Of a stretch of 64,000 nt of DNA, positions 34,774 through 44,300 are shown piece after piece. The notes below the pieces were generated by a model, which did not search any database, was not told the origin of the DNA, and saw only the letters and a list, made by a program, of their open reading frames with translations. Made by a program: the position numbers and the translations under genes. The number at the start of each line of letters is the position of its first letter. Within the stretch, counting starts at the first letter, position 1. Origin of the DNA: CAVXZE01 sp963766175 (GTDB taxonomy: Bacteria; Myxococcota_A; UBA9160; UBA6930); NCBI GenBank assembly GCA_963766175.1, contig CAVXZE010000002.1, positions 62,001 to 126,000 on the forward strand, in the 5' to 3' direction.

Positions 34774-35223
34774 TCAGACCTGGGAGAACTGCTTGGCGTA
34801 GTCGACCGTCAGCCAGTGCTCCGGGCGCATGCGAAAGCAGACACTCTCCCGGCTCGCCTCGTCGGCGCTGGTCGCCTCCAGGTACTGGTCTCCCAGCTCC
34901 GGGCCGAGATAGCGGTGGGCCATGGGACGACCCACGCGCTCCGGATCTGTCGCCTCCACGGCAACGATCGGTCCCTCGACGGTCACGTACTTGTAGGGAA
35001 GGCTCTCCGTCTGGGCGCAGAGGCTGAAGCGCCCGGCCGCATCCAGGAGCTTCCCCTTGCGGGAGCCGCGATCGGTGATGATCCAGAGCTCGCCGCCGGG
35101 CTGGTAGTCGTACCAGATGGGCACGGTGAGCGGTGCGCGCCCCGGCTCGTCGATGCTGATCACGCCGACGTGTAAATCCGCAAGAAAGGCCTCTCGTTCC
35201 TGTTTCGTCATTGCCAGCGACAT
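34774..35223 (-). CDS. Pyridoxamine 5'-phosphate oxidase-family (PPOX) flavin/F420-binding protein
   Basis: A 149-residue split-barrel protein: 'MTKQEREAFLADLHVGVISIDEPGRAPLTVPIWYDY', then 'LWIITDRGSRKGKLLDAAGRFSLCAQTESLPYKYVTVEGPIV'. This is the pattern of the PPOX-class proteins that bind FMN or F420. In mycobacteria such proteins reduce F420-linked substrates or bind haem. ATG 35223 is chosen because AAGGAGA lies six bases upstream. The longer frame has no comparable site. It is probably cotranscribed with its neighbours. Confidence 0.85.
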   Translation of the reverse strand: MSLAMTKQEREAFLADLHVGVISIDEPGRAPLTVPIWYDYQPGGELWIITDRGSRKGKLLDAAGRFSLCAQTESLPYKYVTVEGPIVAVEATDPERVGRPMAHRYLGPELGDQYLEATSADEASRESVCFRMRPEHWLTVDYAKQFSQV

Positions 35224-35252
35224 TTCGTCTCCTTTTGAGGTGCGAACCCGGT

Positions 35253-35672
35253 TCAGGCAGCCTCGTCGTCGTCGTTGGGAAAGAGCTTGCGCAGACACTC
35301 GCCGAAGATCCGGCAGGCGTCGCTGGTGGTGAAGATCCCCACCAGCTTCCCGCGCTTCACCACCAGGGCGGAGCCGAGGTGGGATTTCGCCATCGCGGCC
35401 AGCACCCGATCCAGCGGCTCGGTGAGCTCCACCACATAGGCACCGGCCAGCTGTGCGTCCCTCACCACCCGGGCGCCGGCCGCGAGCTCGATCTCTCGCG
35501 CCGAGATCACGCCCACCAGCTGTCCCTTCTCCGTCACCGCAAGGTGTCGGATCGCGTGCGTGCGCATCGCAGCCCGGGCCGTCTCGATGGAGTCGTCGAT
35601 CCCCACCGAGTGGGGGAAGGGCGTCATCACCGCCTTGATCGGGGGAATCCGCTCCATCTGCCTCGGATCCAT
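35253..35672 (-). CDS. CBS-domain pair protein
   Basis: A 139-residue protein consisting of two CBS domains (a Bateman module). The first has 'VMTPFPHSVGIDDSIETARAAMRTHAIRHLAVTEKGQLVGVISAREI'. The second has 'YVVELTEPLDRVLAAMAKSHLGSALVVKRGKLVGIFTTSDACRIFGECL'. Such stand-alone modules sense adenine nucleotides and regulate partner proteins. ATG at 35672 precedes the first domain by a normal distance. It is the first gene of the CBS-PPOX-SMP-30 cluster and divergent from enoyl-CoA hydratase. Confidence 0.88.
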   Translation of the reverse strand: MDPRQMERIPPIKAVMTPFPHSVGIDDSIETARAAMRTHAIRHLAVTEKGQLVGVISAREIELAAGARVVRDAQLAGAYVVELTEPLDRVLAAMAKSHLGSALVVKRGKLVGIFTTSDACRIFGECLRKLFPNDDDEAA

Positions 35673-35748
35673 GGGCGTGAGATTACCCGAGTAGAGGCAG
35701 GAGTGGGGAGCTTCCGTGGTATATTCACCGTTTCCCGGGAGGGAGCGG

Positions 35749-36525
35749 ATGATGCCGGAGTACTGCAAGACCGAGCGAGATGGGCGTGTTCTGACCGTCA
35801 CATTCAACCGCCCGGAGGTGCGAAACGCGATCCACCCACCGGCGGCCCGGGAACTCGATCAGGTCTTCGACGAGTTCGAGGCCGATCCGGAGCTCTGGGT
35901 CGCGATCCTGACCGGCGCCGGCGACCAGGCCTTCAGCGCCGGGAACGACCTCAAGTACGTGGCCAGCGGCGGCGAGATGAACTGGCCCAAGACGGGCCTC
36001 GGCGGCATGACCCTCCGCTTCGACTCGGTCAAGCCGATGATCGCCGCGGTGAACGGCGTGGCCCTGGGCGGCGGCTTCGAGATCGCTCTGGCCTGCGATC
36101 TGATCGTCGCATCGGAGCGCGCCAGCTTCGGCCTCCCCGAGCCGCGAGTGGGACAGGCCGCGCTGGCGGGCGGCATCCATCGCCTGGCCCGGGACATCGG
36201 CCTGAAGCAGGCGATGGGGATGCTCCTGACCGGACGCCGGGTCGATGCGCTGGAGGGGCGGGAGCTCGGCTTCGTCAACGAGGTGGTGGAAGCGGGCCAG
36301 CTACTCGACGCCGCCCGCCGCTGGGCCGACCAGATTCTCGAGTGCGCGCCGCTCTCGGTGCGGGGCACCAAGCAGGCCGCCCAGAAGGGCTTGGACGCCC
36401 CGAGCCTGGAGGAGGCGGTAAAGGGCCACTACGACCAGATCCACGCCATGCTGAGGAGCGACGACTTCATGGAAGGGGCGCGGGCCTTCACCGAGAAGCG
36501 CCGGCCCAACTGGAAGGGGCGCTGA
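35749..36525 (+). CDS. Enoyl-CoA hydratase/isomerase family protein
   Basis: A 258-residue crotonase-fold protein. The oxyanion-hole segments 'AFSAGNDLKYVAS' and 'NGVALGGGFEIALACDLIVASE' are intact, as is 'ASFGLPEPRVGQAALAGGIHRLARDIGLKQAMGMLLTGR' with a Glu at the usual catalytic site. It probably hydrates 2-enoyl-CoA from acyl-CoA dehydrogenases; an isomerase or hydrolase role cannot be excluded. ATG 35749 follows a strong GGGAGGGAG site, and a second ATG follows at once. Confidence 0.92.
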   Translation: MMPEYCKTERDGRVLTVTFNRPEVRNAIHPPAARELDQVFDEFEADPELWVAILTGAGDQAFSAGNDLKYVASGGEMNWPKTGLGGMTLRFDSVKPMIAAVNGVALGGGFEIALACDLIVASERASFGLPEPRVGQAALAGGIHRLARDIGLKQAMGMLLTGRRVDALEGRELGFVNEVVEAGQLLDAARRWADQILECAPLSVRGTKQAAQKGLDAPSLEEAVKGHYDQIHAMLRSDDFMEGARAFTEKRRPNWKGR

Positions 36526-36536
36526 GCACCCGATCG

Positions 36537-37289
36537 CTAGCCCGCTTCTCTCACCAGCTCCTCGAGCTCGGCGAGATCCGCGACCGTCCAGTCGGGATGC
36601 GGCCCCTCCCACTCGCAGAGCTTCGCTTCGGGATCGCGGACCCGGCGGGTGATCCAGGCCGTGCGGATGCCCAGCGGTGCGGCGCCGCCCACGTCGGCCC
36701 GCAGATCGTCTCCCACGTGGAGCGTCTCTTCCGCTGCGACGCCGAGCGCGTCCAGCGTCGCCTGGAAGATCTCCGGCCGCGGCTTGCGGAAGCCCACCGC
36801 ATCGGAGATTGCCACGACCTCCAGAAGGGGGCGGAGACCCGCCTCCTCGAGCACGCGGAGGGCGGTCCCCGAGTGGCTGAAGTTCGAGCACAGCCCGAGC
36901 TTCGCGCCGCGGCCGAGGTGCTCCAGAACCTTCTGGTGGTGGGGGGGAACGATCACGCACTCGAAGATCCCGCTCATGTGAGCGTCGGTGAGGATCTCCG
37001 GAAGCTCCGGATCCTCGAGACCCAGGAGCCGCACCACCGACTCGAAGCGCTCCAGGGTGGGGAACTCGCGACCCTCCTTGTAGCGAGGCCTCCCCTCGTT
37101 GCGGTCGACCTCGGCTACAGCATCCATGAAGGTGTCGAAATCCACCTCGGCGCGGCCCCGGAGGGCCTGGTGGAGGCGCAGCACGAAGCTGTGGACCCGC
37201 CTCCCGGCCACCTCGGTGGTGTCCGAGGCGTCGAAATCAAGGTCTACCAGAGTGTCGAAGAGATCGAATACCATGGCCCGGATCGGCAT
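36537..37289 (-). CDS. HAD superfamily hydrolase, subfamily IA
   Basis: A 250-residue HAD-IA hydrolase. Motif I is 'VFDLFDTLVDLD' (Asp9 nucleophile), motif II 'LCSNFSHSG', motif III 'KPRPEIFQATLDALG', and motif IV 'HVGDDLRADVGGAAPLGIRTAWITRR'. An alpha-helical C1 cap lies between motifs I and II. Such enzymes dephosphorylate small metabolites, and the substrate is unknown. The start is 34 bases from the divergent acyl-CoA ligase. Confidence 0.9.
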   Translation of the reverse strand: MPIRAMVFDLFDTLVDLDFDASDTTEVAGRRVHSFVLRLHQALRGRAEVDFDTFMDAVAEVDRNEGRPRYKEGREFPTLERFESVVRLLGLEDPELPEILTDAHMSGIFECVIVPPHHQKVLEHLGRGAKLGLCSNFSHSGTALRVLEEAGLRPLLEVVAISDAVGFRKPRPEIFQATLDALGVAAEETLHVGDDLRADVGGAAPLGIRTAWITRRVRDPEAKLCEWEGPHPDWTVADLAELEELVREAG

Positions 37290-37323
37290 CGCGCCAGCTT
37301 AGCGGCCGCAAGGGGAGAACCAC

Positions 37324-39033
37324 ATGAGCCCGTCTCTCGCAGAAGTCACCACCACGCTCACGGCACCGGGGGCTCCCTTCGAGATCGAGGAGGTCGAGAT
37401 TCGCGGCGTCGCGACCCGGACCTGGAAGAACGCCCCGCCCTCCCTGCGAACCGTCCTCGAGGGAAGCCGACTCCACGGCGAGAAGATCTTCCTGGTCTAC
37501 GAGGACGAGCGGATCAGCTTCTCCGAGCACTGGAACGCCGCCGCCCGTCTGGCGCGCACACTGGCCCTGGAGTGGGGCGTCGCCAAGGGAGACCGCGTCG
37601 CCATCGCGATGCGGAATCTTCCCGAGTGGTCGATCGCATTCTGGGCCGCCACCGCAGCCGGCGCAGTGGCGGTGCCCTTGAACGCCTGGTGGAAAGGTGA
37701 GGAGCTCGAATACGGGCTCTCGGACTCGGGCGCGGAGATCCTCTTCTGTGACGCGGAACGCGCCCATCGCCTGGCGCCCCACTTTGCGGGTCTGGATCTC
37801 CGCAAGATCGTGGTGGCGCGAGACCAGGCCCCGCCGGTGGCCGGGCAGCTCCGCTTCGAGGAGGTGCTGGCCGCGGCGCCGGCAGAGGCCGAGCTCCCCG
37901 AGCTGACGCTCGAGCCCGAGGACGAAGCGACCATCTTCTACACCTCGGGAACCACCGGAAAGCCCAAGGGCGCTCTCGGCACCCACCGGAACATCTGCAC
38001 CAACCTGATGAGCCTGGCCTTCACCCAGCTGCGCGCCGCAGTGCGGAGCGGGAAGACACCGGCAGCCGACTCGGAACGTCCCCAGACCGCTCAGCTGATC
38101 TCGGTACCCTTCTTCCACGCCACCGGATGCCACTCGATCCTGTGTGCAGCCACCAGCTTCGGTCTCAAGTTGGTGATGATGTACAAGTGGGACCCCGAGC
38201 GAGCCCTGGAGCTGATCGAGCGAGAGCGCGTCACCAGCTTCGGCGGCGTCCCCTCGATGGTGTGGCAGGTGCTCGAGGCGGCGAGCTTCCACGACCGCGA
38301 CCTCTCCAGTGTCGAGGGCGTGGGCTACGGCGGCGCCCCCGCCGCGCCCGAGCTGGTGCGCCGCATCAAGCAGGAGTTTCCGGGGGGCTCGCCGACCAAC
38401 GGCTACGGTCTGACCGAGACCTCCTCCGTCACCACCATGAACACCGGCGAGGACTACGTGGCGCGGCCCGACAGCGTGGGCCCGCCGGTACCGGTCTGCG
38501 AGGTCAAGGTGGTGGACGCGGAAGAGAAGACGCTTCCGGCCGGCGAGATCGGCGAGCTCTGGATCAAGGGCCCCAACGTGGTGAAGGGCTACTGGAACAA
38601 GCCGGAGGCCACCGCCCAGACCTTCAGCGAAGGCTGGCTCCGCTCCGGCGACCTGGCCCGCCTCGACGAAGACGACTTCGTCTACATCGTCGACCGCACC
38701 AAGGACATGCTGATCCGCGGCGGGGAGAACATCTACTGCGTGGAGGTGGAGTCGCTCCTATACGACCACCCGGAGGTGATGGACGCGGCGGTGATCGGCC
38801 TGCCCCACCGAGTGCTGGGAGAGGAGGTGGGCGCCGTCGTCCAGGTGACCCCCAACTCTGCGGTGACCGAGCAGGAGCTCAAGGACCACGTGGCGGCGCG
38901 GGCGGCCGCCTTCAAGGTACCCGTGCGCATCGAGATCCGCCGCGAGCCGCTGCCGCGAAACGCCAACGGCAAGCTCTTGAAGCAGCAGCTCAAGCAGGAG
39001 CTGACCGGAGAGCAACCTCCCCGCTCGTCCTAG
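37324..39033 (+). CDS. Acyl-CoA synthetase (AMP-forming, long-chain/aryl type)
   Basis: A 569-residue ANL-superfamily ligase that activates a carboxylic acid to its acyl-CoA via an acyl-adenylate. The P-loop-like A3 motif is YTSGTTGKPKGA (residues 206-217). A5 is 'NGYGLTETSS', A7 'LRSGDLARLDEDDFVYIVDRTKDMLIRGGENIY', and the A10 catalytic lysine is Lys550 ('NANGKLLK'). A good ribosome site (GGGGAGAA) precedes the ATG. It probably feeds acids into the beta-oxidation genes nearby. Its TAG stop overlaps that of the opposite sigma-54 regulator within a single CTAG. Confidence 0.93.
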   Translation: MSPSLAEVTTTLTAPGAPFEIEEVEIRGVATRTWKNAPPSLRTVLEGSRLHGEKIFLVYEDERISFSEHWNAAARLARTLALEWGVAKGDRVAIAMRNLPEWSIAFWAATAAGAVAVPLNAWWKGEELEYGLSDSGAEILFCDAERAHRLAPHFAGLDLRKIVVARDQAPPVAGQLRFEEVLAAAPAEAELPELTLEPEDEATIFYTSGTTGKPKGALGTHRNICTNLMSLAFTQLRAAVRSGKTPAADSERPQTAQLISVPFFHATGCHSILCAATSFGLKLVMMYKWDPERALELIERERVTSFGGVPSMVWQVLEAASFHDRDLSSVEGVGYGGAPAAPELVRRIKQEFPGGSPTNGYGLTETSSVTTMNTGEDYVARPDSVGPPVPVCEVKVVDAEEKTLPAGEIGELWIKGPNVVKGYWNKPEATAQTFSEGWLRSGDLARLDEDDFVYIVDRTKDMLIRGGENIYCVEVESLLYDHPEVMDAAVIGLPHRVLGEEVGAVVQVTPNSAVTEQELKDHVAARAAAFKVPVRIEIRREPLPRNANGKLLKQQLKQELTGEQPPRSS

Positions 39034-40358
39034 TCGCTCGGGATCAGGCCTCCCAGACCGTACTTCTTGATCTTGTGGCGCAGGGTGCTGCGGGCGAGCT
39101 CGAGGCGGCGAGCCGCCCGCGACACGTTCCCGCCGGTCGACTCCAGGACCGAAGCGATGATCTCGGATTCCGTGCGGCCGCTCTCTCGACCGGAGCATTC
39201 GTCGAGGGCGTTTGGACGTAGGGCGGTTTCGGGCTCCACGGCTTTCTCCAGATCCGCAACGTCGAGAAAGCCGCCGGGATGGAGCACGAGGAGGCGCTCC
39301 AGAACGTTCATCAGCTGCCGGACGTTTCCGGGCCATGCGTGGCTGGCGAGGCGATCCAGCAGTGCCGCGCTGGGTCTCGGGGCCGGGAGGCCGAGCTGGC
39401 GCGACTGCTGCCGCAGTCCTCGGATCACCAGGTCCGCAATGTCCTCCCTGCGATCGCGCAGCGGTGGAACCGAGATGCGAAGCACGTTCAGTCGGTAGTA
39501 GAGATCCTCGCGGAAGCGGTGCTCGCGAACCGCGCGCTCCAGATCCAGGTTGGTGGCGGCAATCACCCGCGCCCTCATGGGAAGGGTCCGGATACCCCCG
39601 ACGCGCTCGAAGCTCCGCTCCTGCAGCACGCGGAGGAGCTTGGCCTGAAGGGAGGGCGCCAGATTCCCGATCTCGTCGAGAAAGATGGTCCCCGAGCTCG
39701 CGAGCTCGAAGCGCCCCGCCCGTCGGGCCTCCGCGCCGGTGAATGCCCCCCTCTCGTGTCCGAAGAGCTCGCTCTCGATCACCGACGGGGAGAGGGCGGC
39801 GCAGTCGACGTGCACCAGCGGCCGCTCGCATCGCTCCGAGCGAAGATGGACGGCACGCGCCACCACCCCTTTCCCCGATCCGGTCTCGCCGGTGACCAGC
39901 AGCGTCGCCGAGGTGGCGGCGGCCATTGCGACCGATCGACGCAGCCTCTGGATCGCGGGACCGTCACCGTCGAGATCGGATTCGTCCGCCGGCCGCCCCT
40001 CGACGCGGAGGTGAGAGAGCGACCTCTCCGCGACGGCTTCCGCGTCCTTCGGAAGCTCGATCACATCGGCGACCCCGGTCCGCATCAGGCCAACGACCTC
40101 GTCGATGGCGACCTCGCGCGCCAGCACCACCAGCGGCGTCTCGGGGTAGGTCGTTCCCAGCCGCCGAACCCGGTCGAGGTCCTCCTGGGACCCGCCGAGC
40201 AGGCCCGCGACGCAGAGCGCCGGAGAGCCGGAAGCATCTGCGACCCATCCGTCGTCGCTGAACTGGACGGGTTCGAGACCCCGCACACGGGCGAGCTGGC
40301 GCAGGTGCTCTCGGTAGGTCCGCTCGACTCCGATCATCACGAGCGGCTTGCCTTGCAT
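39030..40358 (-). CDS. Sigma-54-dependent activator with intact AAA+ domain and degenerate receiver
   Basis: A 442-residue NtrC-family activator. Residues 1-115 look like a receiver fold ('LVVLAREVAIDEVVGLMRTGVADVIELPK') and keep the conserved Lys104. The phosphoacceptor position is occupied by 'CVAGLLGG' with no Asp, and the Thr site is Ala80, so it is probably not phosphorylated. The AAA+ domain is complete: Walker A GETGSGKG (157-164), GAFTGA (204-209), Walker B FLDEI (226-230), and 'FREDLYYRLNV'. A Fis-type HTH (408-435, 'GGNVSRAARRLELARSTLRHKIKKYGL') ends the protein. It can therefore open sigma-54 promoters but must be switched by something else. It is the last gene of the operon with the RND-kinase fusion, 108 bases after the LolA-like gene. 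Confidence 0.92.
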   Translation of the reverse strand: MQGKPLVMIGVERTYREHLRQLARVRGLEPVQFSDDGWVADASGSPALCVAGLLGGSQEDLDRVRRLGTTYPETPLVVLAREVAIDEVVGLMRTGVADVIELPKDAEAVAERSLSHLRVEGRPADESDLDGDGPAIQRLRRSVAMAAATSATLLVTGETGSGKGVVARAVHLRSERCERPLVHVDCAALSPSVIESELFGHERGAFTGAEARRAGRFELASSGTIFLDEIGNLAPSLQAKLLRVLQERSFERVGGIRTLPMRARVIAATNLDLERAVREHRFREDLYYRLNVLRISVPPLRDRREDIADLVIRGLRQQSRQLGLPAPRPSAALLDRLASHAWPGNVRQLMNVLERLLVLHPGGFLDVADLEKAVEPETALRPNALDECSGRESGRTESEIIASVLESTGGNVSRAARRLELARSTLRHKIKKYGLGGLIPSD

Positions 40359-40466
40359 GGCCACCCCCGGTGGTGACGAAACGCAGGATCGCGTCGAGTC
40401 CCCGAGGCTATGCCGGAACACCGATCGGAGACAATGCCACGCATCGGCCGCGCCCGTACCCCGCGG

Positions 40467-41345
40467 TCAGGGCCTGTCCGGTCGCGTCCGCTTTCGCGCG
40501 TCTCCCGCAGCGTCGAACTCGCGCCTGGTTCGGAGCGTCACGATCGAGAAAAGGCGATCGTCGATCTCCGGGTTGACCTCGAGCTCCGAGATCTCGACGT
40601 CGGTCTCGCTCCCGCGGATGGTGTTGGCAACGTGGATGCGGGTGGGAAGCAGGTTCTCCCCCGCGCTGTGGATCGAGGCGCGCGGGAAGCGGACGATCCG
40701 GGAGGCCTGCGCGTTGCCGGCCTTGAAGTAGCGCAGCTCCAGAATGGCGAGATCCGACAGCGCGACCAGAAAGGCAATCCGCTGGTAGGTCTCGTGATTC
40801 TTCGGGCGAGCCGTGATCACGTGAACCGGCTCCCCCTCCACCAGGTTCCTGGTGAGCGACTCGATCCGGTAGTCCTCGGCGCGCTGGCGGTCGAGATCCT
40901 GGTAAGTCAAATCGCTGCCCAGAAAGGAATCGGCCCTGCGGCCCATCGACACCCGGCGAACCCGCCCCAGGGAGGGCAGGTAGACGAAGACGTCGTCACC
41001 CCGATCGCGGGCCTCGATGCTCAGGATCGTCATTCCGCGCAGGTGTTGCGGCGAGGTCAGCCGTCCGATCGAATGCATGCGCCCGTCGATGTGCTTGGCA
41101 ACGGTCTGGATGCGTCGGTGCCGCTCACCGCCTCGGCCATCTCGCATCCGCAGATCGATGCGCGCCCTGGAGTCGCAGGCGTAGCGGATCGCGATGGCCC
41201 TCGCGAGGAGCTTCCGAGCCATCTCGACGGAGCTTCGGACCTCGAGCCTAGCGCTCGCCGGAGGATCAGCGAGGGCCGATGCGGCTCCCAGCATCGGCGG
41301 CAGGATTCCGGTGACGATGACGAGAAGCAGGACCCTAGCTCGCAT
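40467..41345 (-). CDS. LolA-like outer-membrane lipoprotein-sorting protein
   Basis: A 292-residue secreted protein. Residues 1-27 form a Sec signal peptide ending 'AASALADPP'. The mature part is a LolA/LppX-like half-barrel: 'IDLRMRDGRGGERHRRIQTVAKH', 'DDVFVYLPSLGRVRRVSMGRRADSFLGSDLTYQDL' and 'YQRIAFLVALSDLAILELRYF'. Proteins with this 'DSFLGSDLTYEDL' motif are commonly encoded beside RND/MMPL transporters and are thought to carry a lipid or lipoprotein across the periplasm. Its start overlaps the stop of the RND-kinase fusion by 11 bases, so the pair is coupled. Confidence 0.9.
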   Translation of the reverse strand: MRARVLLLVIVTGILPPMLGAASALADPPASARLEVRSSVEMARKLLARAIAIRYACDSRARIDLRMRDGRGGERHRRIQTVAKHIDGRMHSIGRLTSPQHLRGMTILSIEARDRGDDVFVYLPSLGRVRRVSMGRRADSFLGSDLTYQDLDRQRAEDYRIESLTRNLVEGEPVHVITARPKNHETYQRIAFLVALSDLAILELRYFKAGNAQASRIVRFPRASIHSAGENLLPTRIHVANTIRGSETDVEISELEVNPEIDDRLFSIVTLRTRREFDAAGDARKRTRPDRP

Positions 41346-44300
41346 CGCTCACCAGCTCGCGACCGGGAGCACCGCATCTTCGCGAACGAAAGGGGACCTC
41401 TACCACCGCGCAGGTTCCCCCCGAAGCGGGCTGTTGGAGCTCGATGCGACCGTCGAGTCCGTTGGCGATCTCCCGGCAGATCGCCAGACCGATTCCGCAT
41501 CCTCCGTGATTCGACCGGGTCGAGACGCCGGGCTCGAAGGCCCTCTCGATTTCCTCACGGCTCATGCCCGGTCCCCGGTCCGTGATCGAGATGCGAAGCC
41601 GCCGCGCGCAGGTCGTCGTGAAGACGTGGACTGGCGTGGATGGAGGACTCGCGCGCAGTGCGTTGTCCAGCAGGTTGGCGAGGATCTGACCGAGGCCGCG
41701 ATCGACCAGGACCTCCCTGACGCGGGGCTCCGCCGACTGGCTGATCCGGGCTCCCGGGTGAATTCGGGAGACGTTCCGGATCACGCGATCCAGCAGGCCC
41801 GCCACCGAGGTGAAGCCGGACTCGAGGATCACCGCATCTGCGGCGCTGCGGACGAACTCGCGCACCGTGGCCGCCAGCTCGTCGGAGAGCTCCCGAATCG
41901 TGTCGATGTCCCGCAGCACCCGTTCGCGGTCGGAAAGCCGCTGTGGGAGTCTCCTCGCCAGGCGACGGATCCAGTCGAGCTCCTTGCCGACATCGTGCGC
42001 CAGGGCGATCGAGATCCGCCCTGTGCTCGCCCGCCGCTCGGCGGCGACGAGTTCATCGGCGAGTCGGGCGTTGGCGAGGGCGATGGCGGCGTGAGAAGCC
42101 GCGCGCTCCACGAAATCCAGATCCCGCCGCGTGTAGGCACGTCCCGATCGCGTCTCCGCCAGCACGGCGAGGCCGATGGACTGGTCGCGAACGCAAAGGG
42201 GCGAGACCACCGCGACGGCCCGCGCGGCCAGATACGACGCGGGACCACCCTCCGGACGCGGCAGGGACGCCAGGCAGAGCGTCCGACCCGCAGAGGCCAG
42301 CGCTGCAGCCCCCTCGGCGACGGCGCGATCGAGCGGCGCCTCGGATCCGAAGGCGTAGACGGGTCGCCAACGGCTTTCGGAGCGGAGGAAGACACAGGCG
42401 GATCGCGGAGCGAGGGCGCGGACCAGCGCGTCTCCCAGCAGACCTGCGACTTCCTCTTCACCGTGCAGCTCCGCGATTCGACGCGCGAACTCCTCCCGAG
42501 CCGAGCGGATTCGCTCTTCGCCGGGCGAGAGAACCGCCTCCAGCCGCCCGAGCACTGCCCAGCGAACGCCGTCGAACAACGCCGCAGCGGCGAAGCAGAT
42601 GGCAAAGAGACGAACCGGGCCGGGCACCCATCTCGGCTGCCCCGTCCAGAGGGTGGCAACGTTCAGCGCGAGGATCCCCGCCAGTGCCGCGAACGAGTAG
42701 AAGAGAAACCGCGCAGCCCACCGGCGCGCGTCGAGACCGAGGTTGAAGAGGTCGTATCGACTCACCGCCAGGCCGATGGGAAGCGGGACGAAGGCGGCGG
42801 AGACGAGCAGATAGCGGGCGGCGATCTGCGACGGACCGGACCAGGGATCACCGATGACCAGAGCCGGACCGATGGGCAGGAGAAGCGTCCCGTACAGAAC
42901 CAGACGAGCGCGCGCGCGCTCGATGGGAACATCGGACTCGCGAAGCGAAAAGGCACAGGAGGTCAGGAGAACGATCCAGAGCCCGACGGTCAGCGCCAGC
43001 AGGAGACCGGAAACGGGGGGCCAGAGGATCGCGTCCTTCTCCATCGAAATCCACGCCACCGGAAGAAGCAGGCCGGCACCGAGGTAGGGAACGCAGCTCA
43101 GTCCGGGGGCCTGCCGCAACACGCCTCGCTCGCTGCGAAAGACCAGGATGAGGTGAGCGAGAGCCGCGGGCGCGACGATGCTCGCCAGGAGCTGCGATCG
43201 ATCCAGCCACGGCGAGTGCATGCCACAGTTCGCACAGAACACGATTCCGGCGACCGCGGAGTAGAAGAGCACAAATGGCTCGGCGGCGGAGACCGCGGTG
43301 CGGCGAAGCAGGAGACAGGGAATGACCATCATTGCCACCGCCACGACGGCGGCGGAGGCGAGTTGGGCCAGGCGCTCTCCCCGGCTCGTGAGCGTCACCG
43401 GAATCTCGACCCACACTTCTGACGGATCGCCGGCAATCGCCACTCGAAGGGCCGAGCCGGCGCGCTCCACGGCCCGAACCTGGTCGAAGGGCTGGAGCGG
43501 ACAATCCGATCCCGCCGCGGCGAGTAGCGCGATGCGGCCGTTGGCCAGCATACGGCAGGCAGGGAGCAACTGTCTGCCAGGGATCGCCGCCAACACCGTC
43601 CCGAAGGCCAGGGGCGCCAGAATCGGCAAGAAGATCCCACCCAGGCGGACGACTCGACGGAGCAGCGCCCCCCTTTCTTTTCGTTGCCCTCCGCGGGTGG
43701 CTCGGCCCGACGCTCGCGAAGTGACCGCCACCACCAGGGCGGGGAACACGAAGAGATCTGCCAGGAGGGCGCCGAGAACCCCGATTCCCACGAAGAAGCC
43801 GAAGCTCGACACCGTCTGCCACGAGGAGGTCATCAGCGAGAGGAATCCGACGGAGAGTGCGAGCGAGGAGGTGATCACCGGTCTGCCGACGAAGAGAACG
43901 GCGTGGCGAATCGCCTCCGGCGCCGTTGCGCCGGTGATCCAGCGACTCCTGAAATGGCTCAACAAGTGAACCGTGTCGTCGACACCGATCCCGATGATCA
44001 CCGCCGCGATCATGGCTCGGCCGACATCCAGGCTGAGACCCATCCATCCCATCGCACCCAGCATCACCACGACCGGCAGGGTGGTTGGAATCATCGCGAT
44101 CAGGGACCAGCCAAGCGAGCGAACGTGAAACGCGACCAGAATCAGGACGACCGCGAATGCGCTGAGGAAGCTCCGCAACTGGGTGGCCTGCACTTCGCTC
44201 ACCCAGTCGTATCCCATTGCGAACTGGCCGGTCAGTGAAGCCGACCAGTCAGCGGGGAGGGAGCGCGTCATCTCCGCCCGCACTTCGCGCAGCACCTTTT

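Noticed and set aside
41194..43422. 742-residue plus-strand open frame opposite the kinase half of the fusion
   Set aside because: Shadow frame with Arg/Asp/Gly-rich low-complexity composition; the minus strand has intact kinase motifs.
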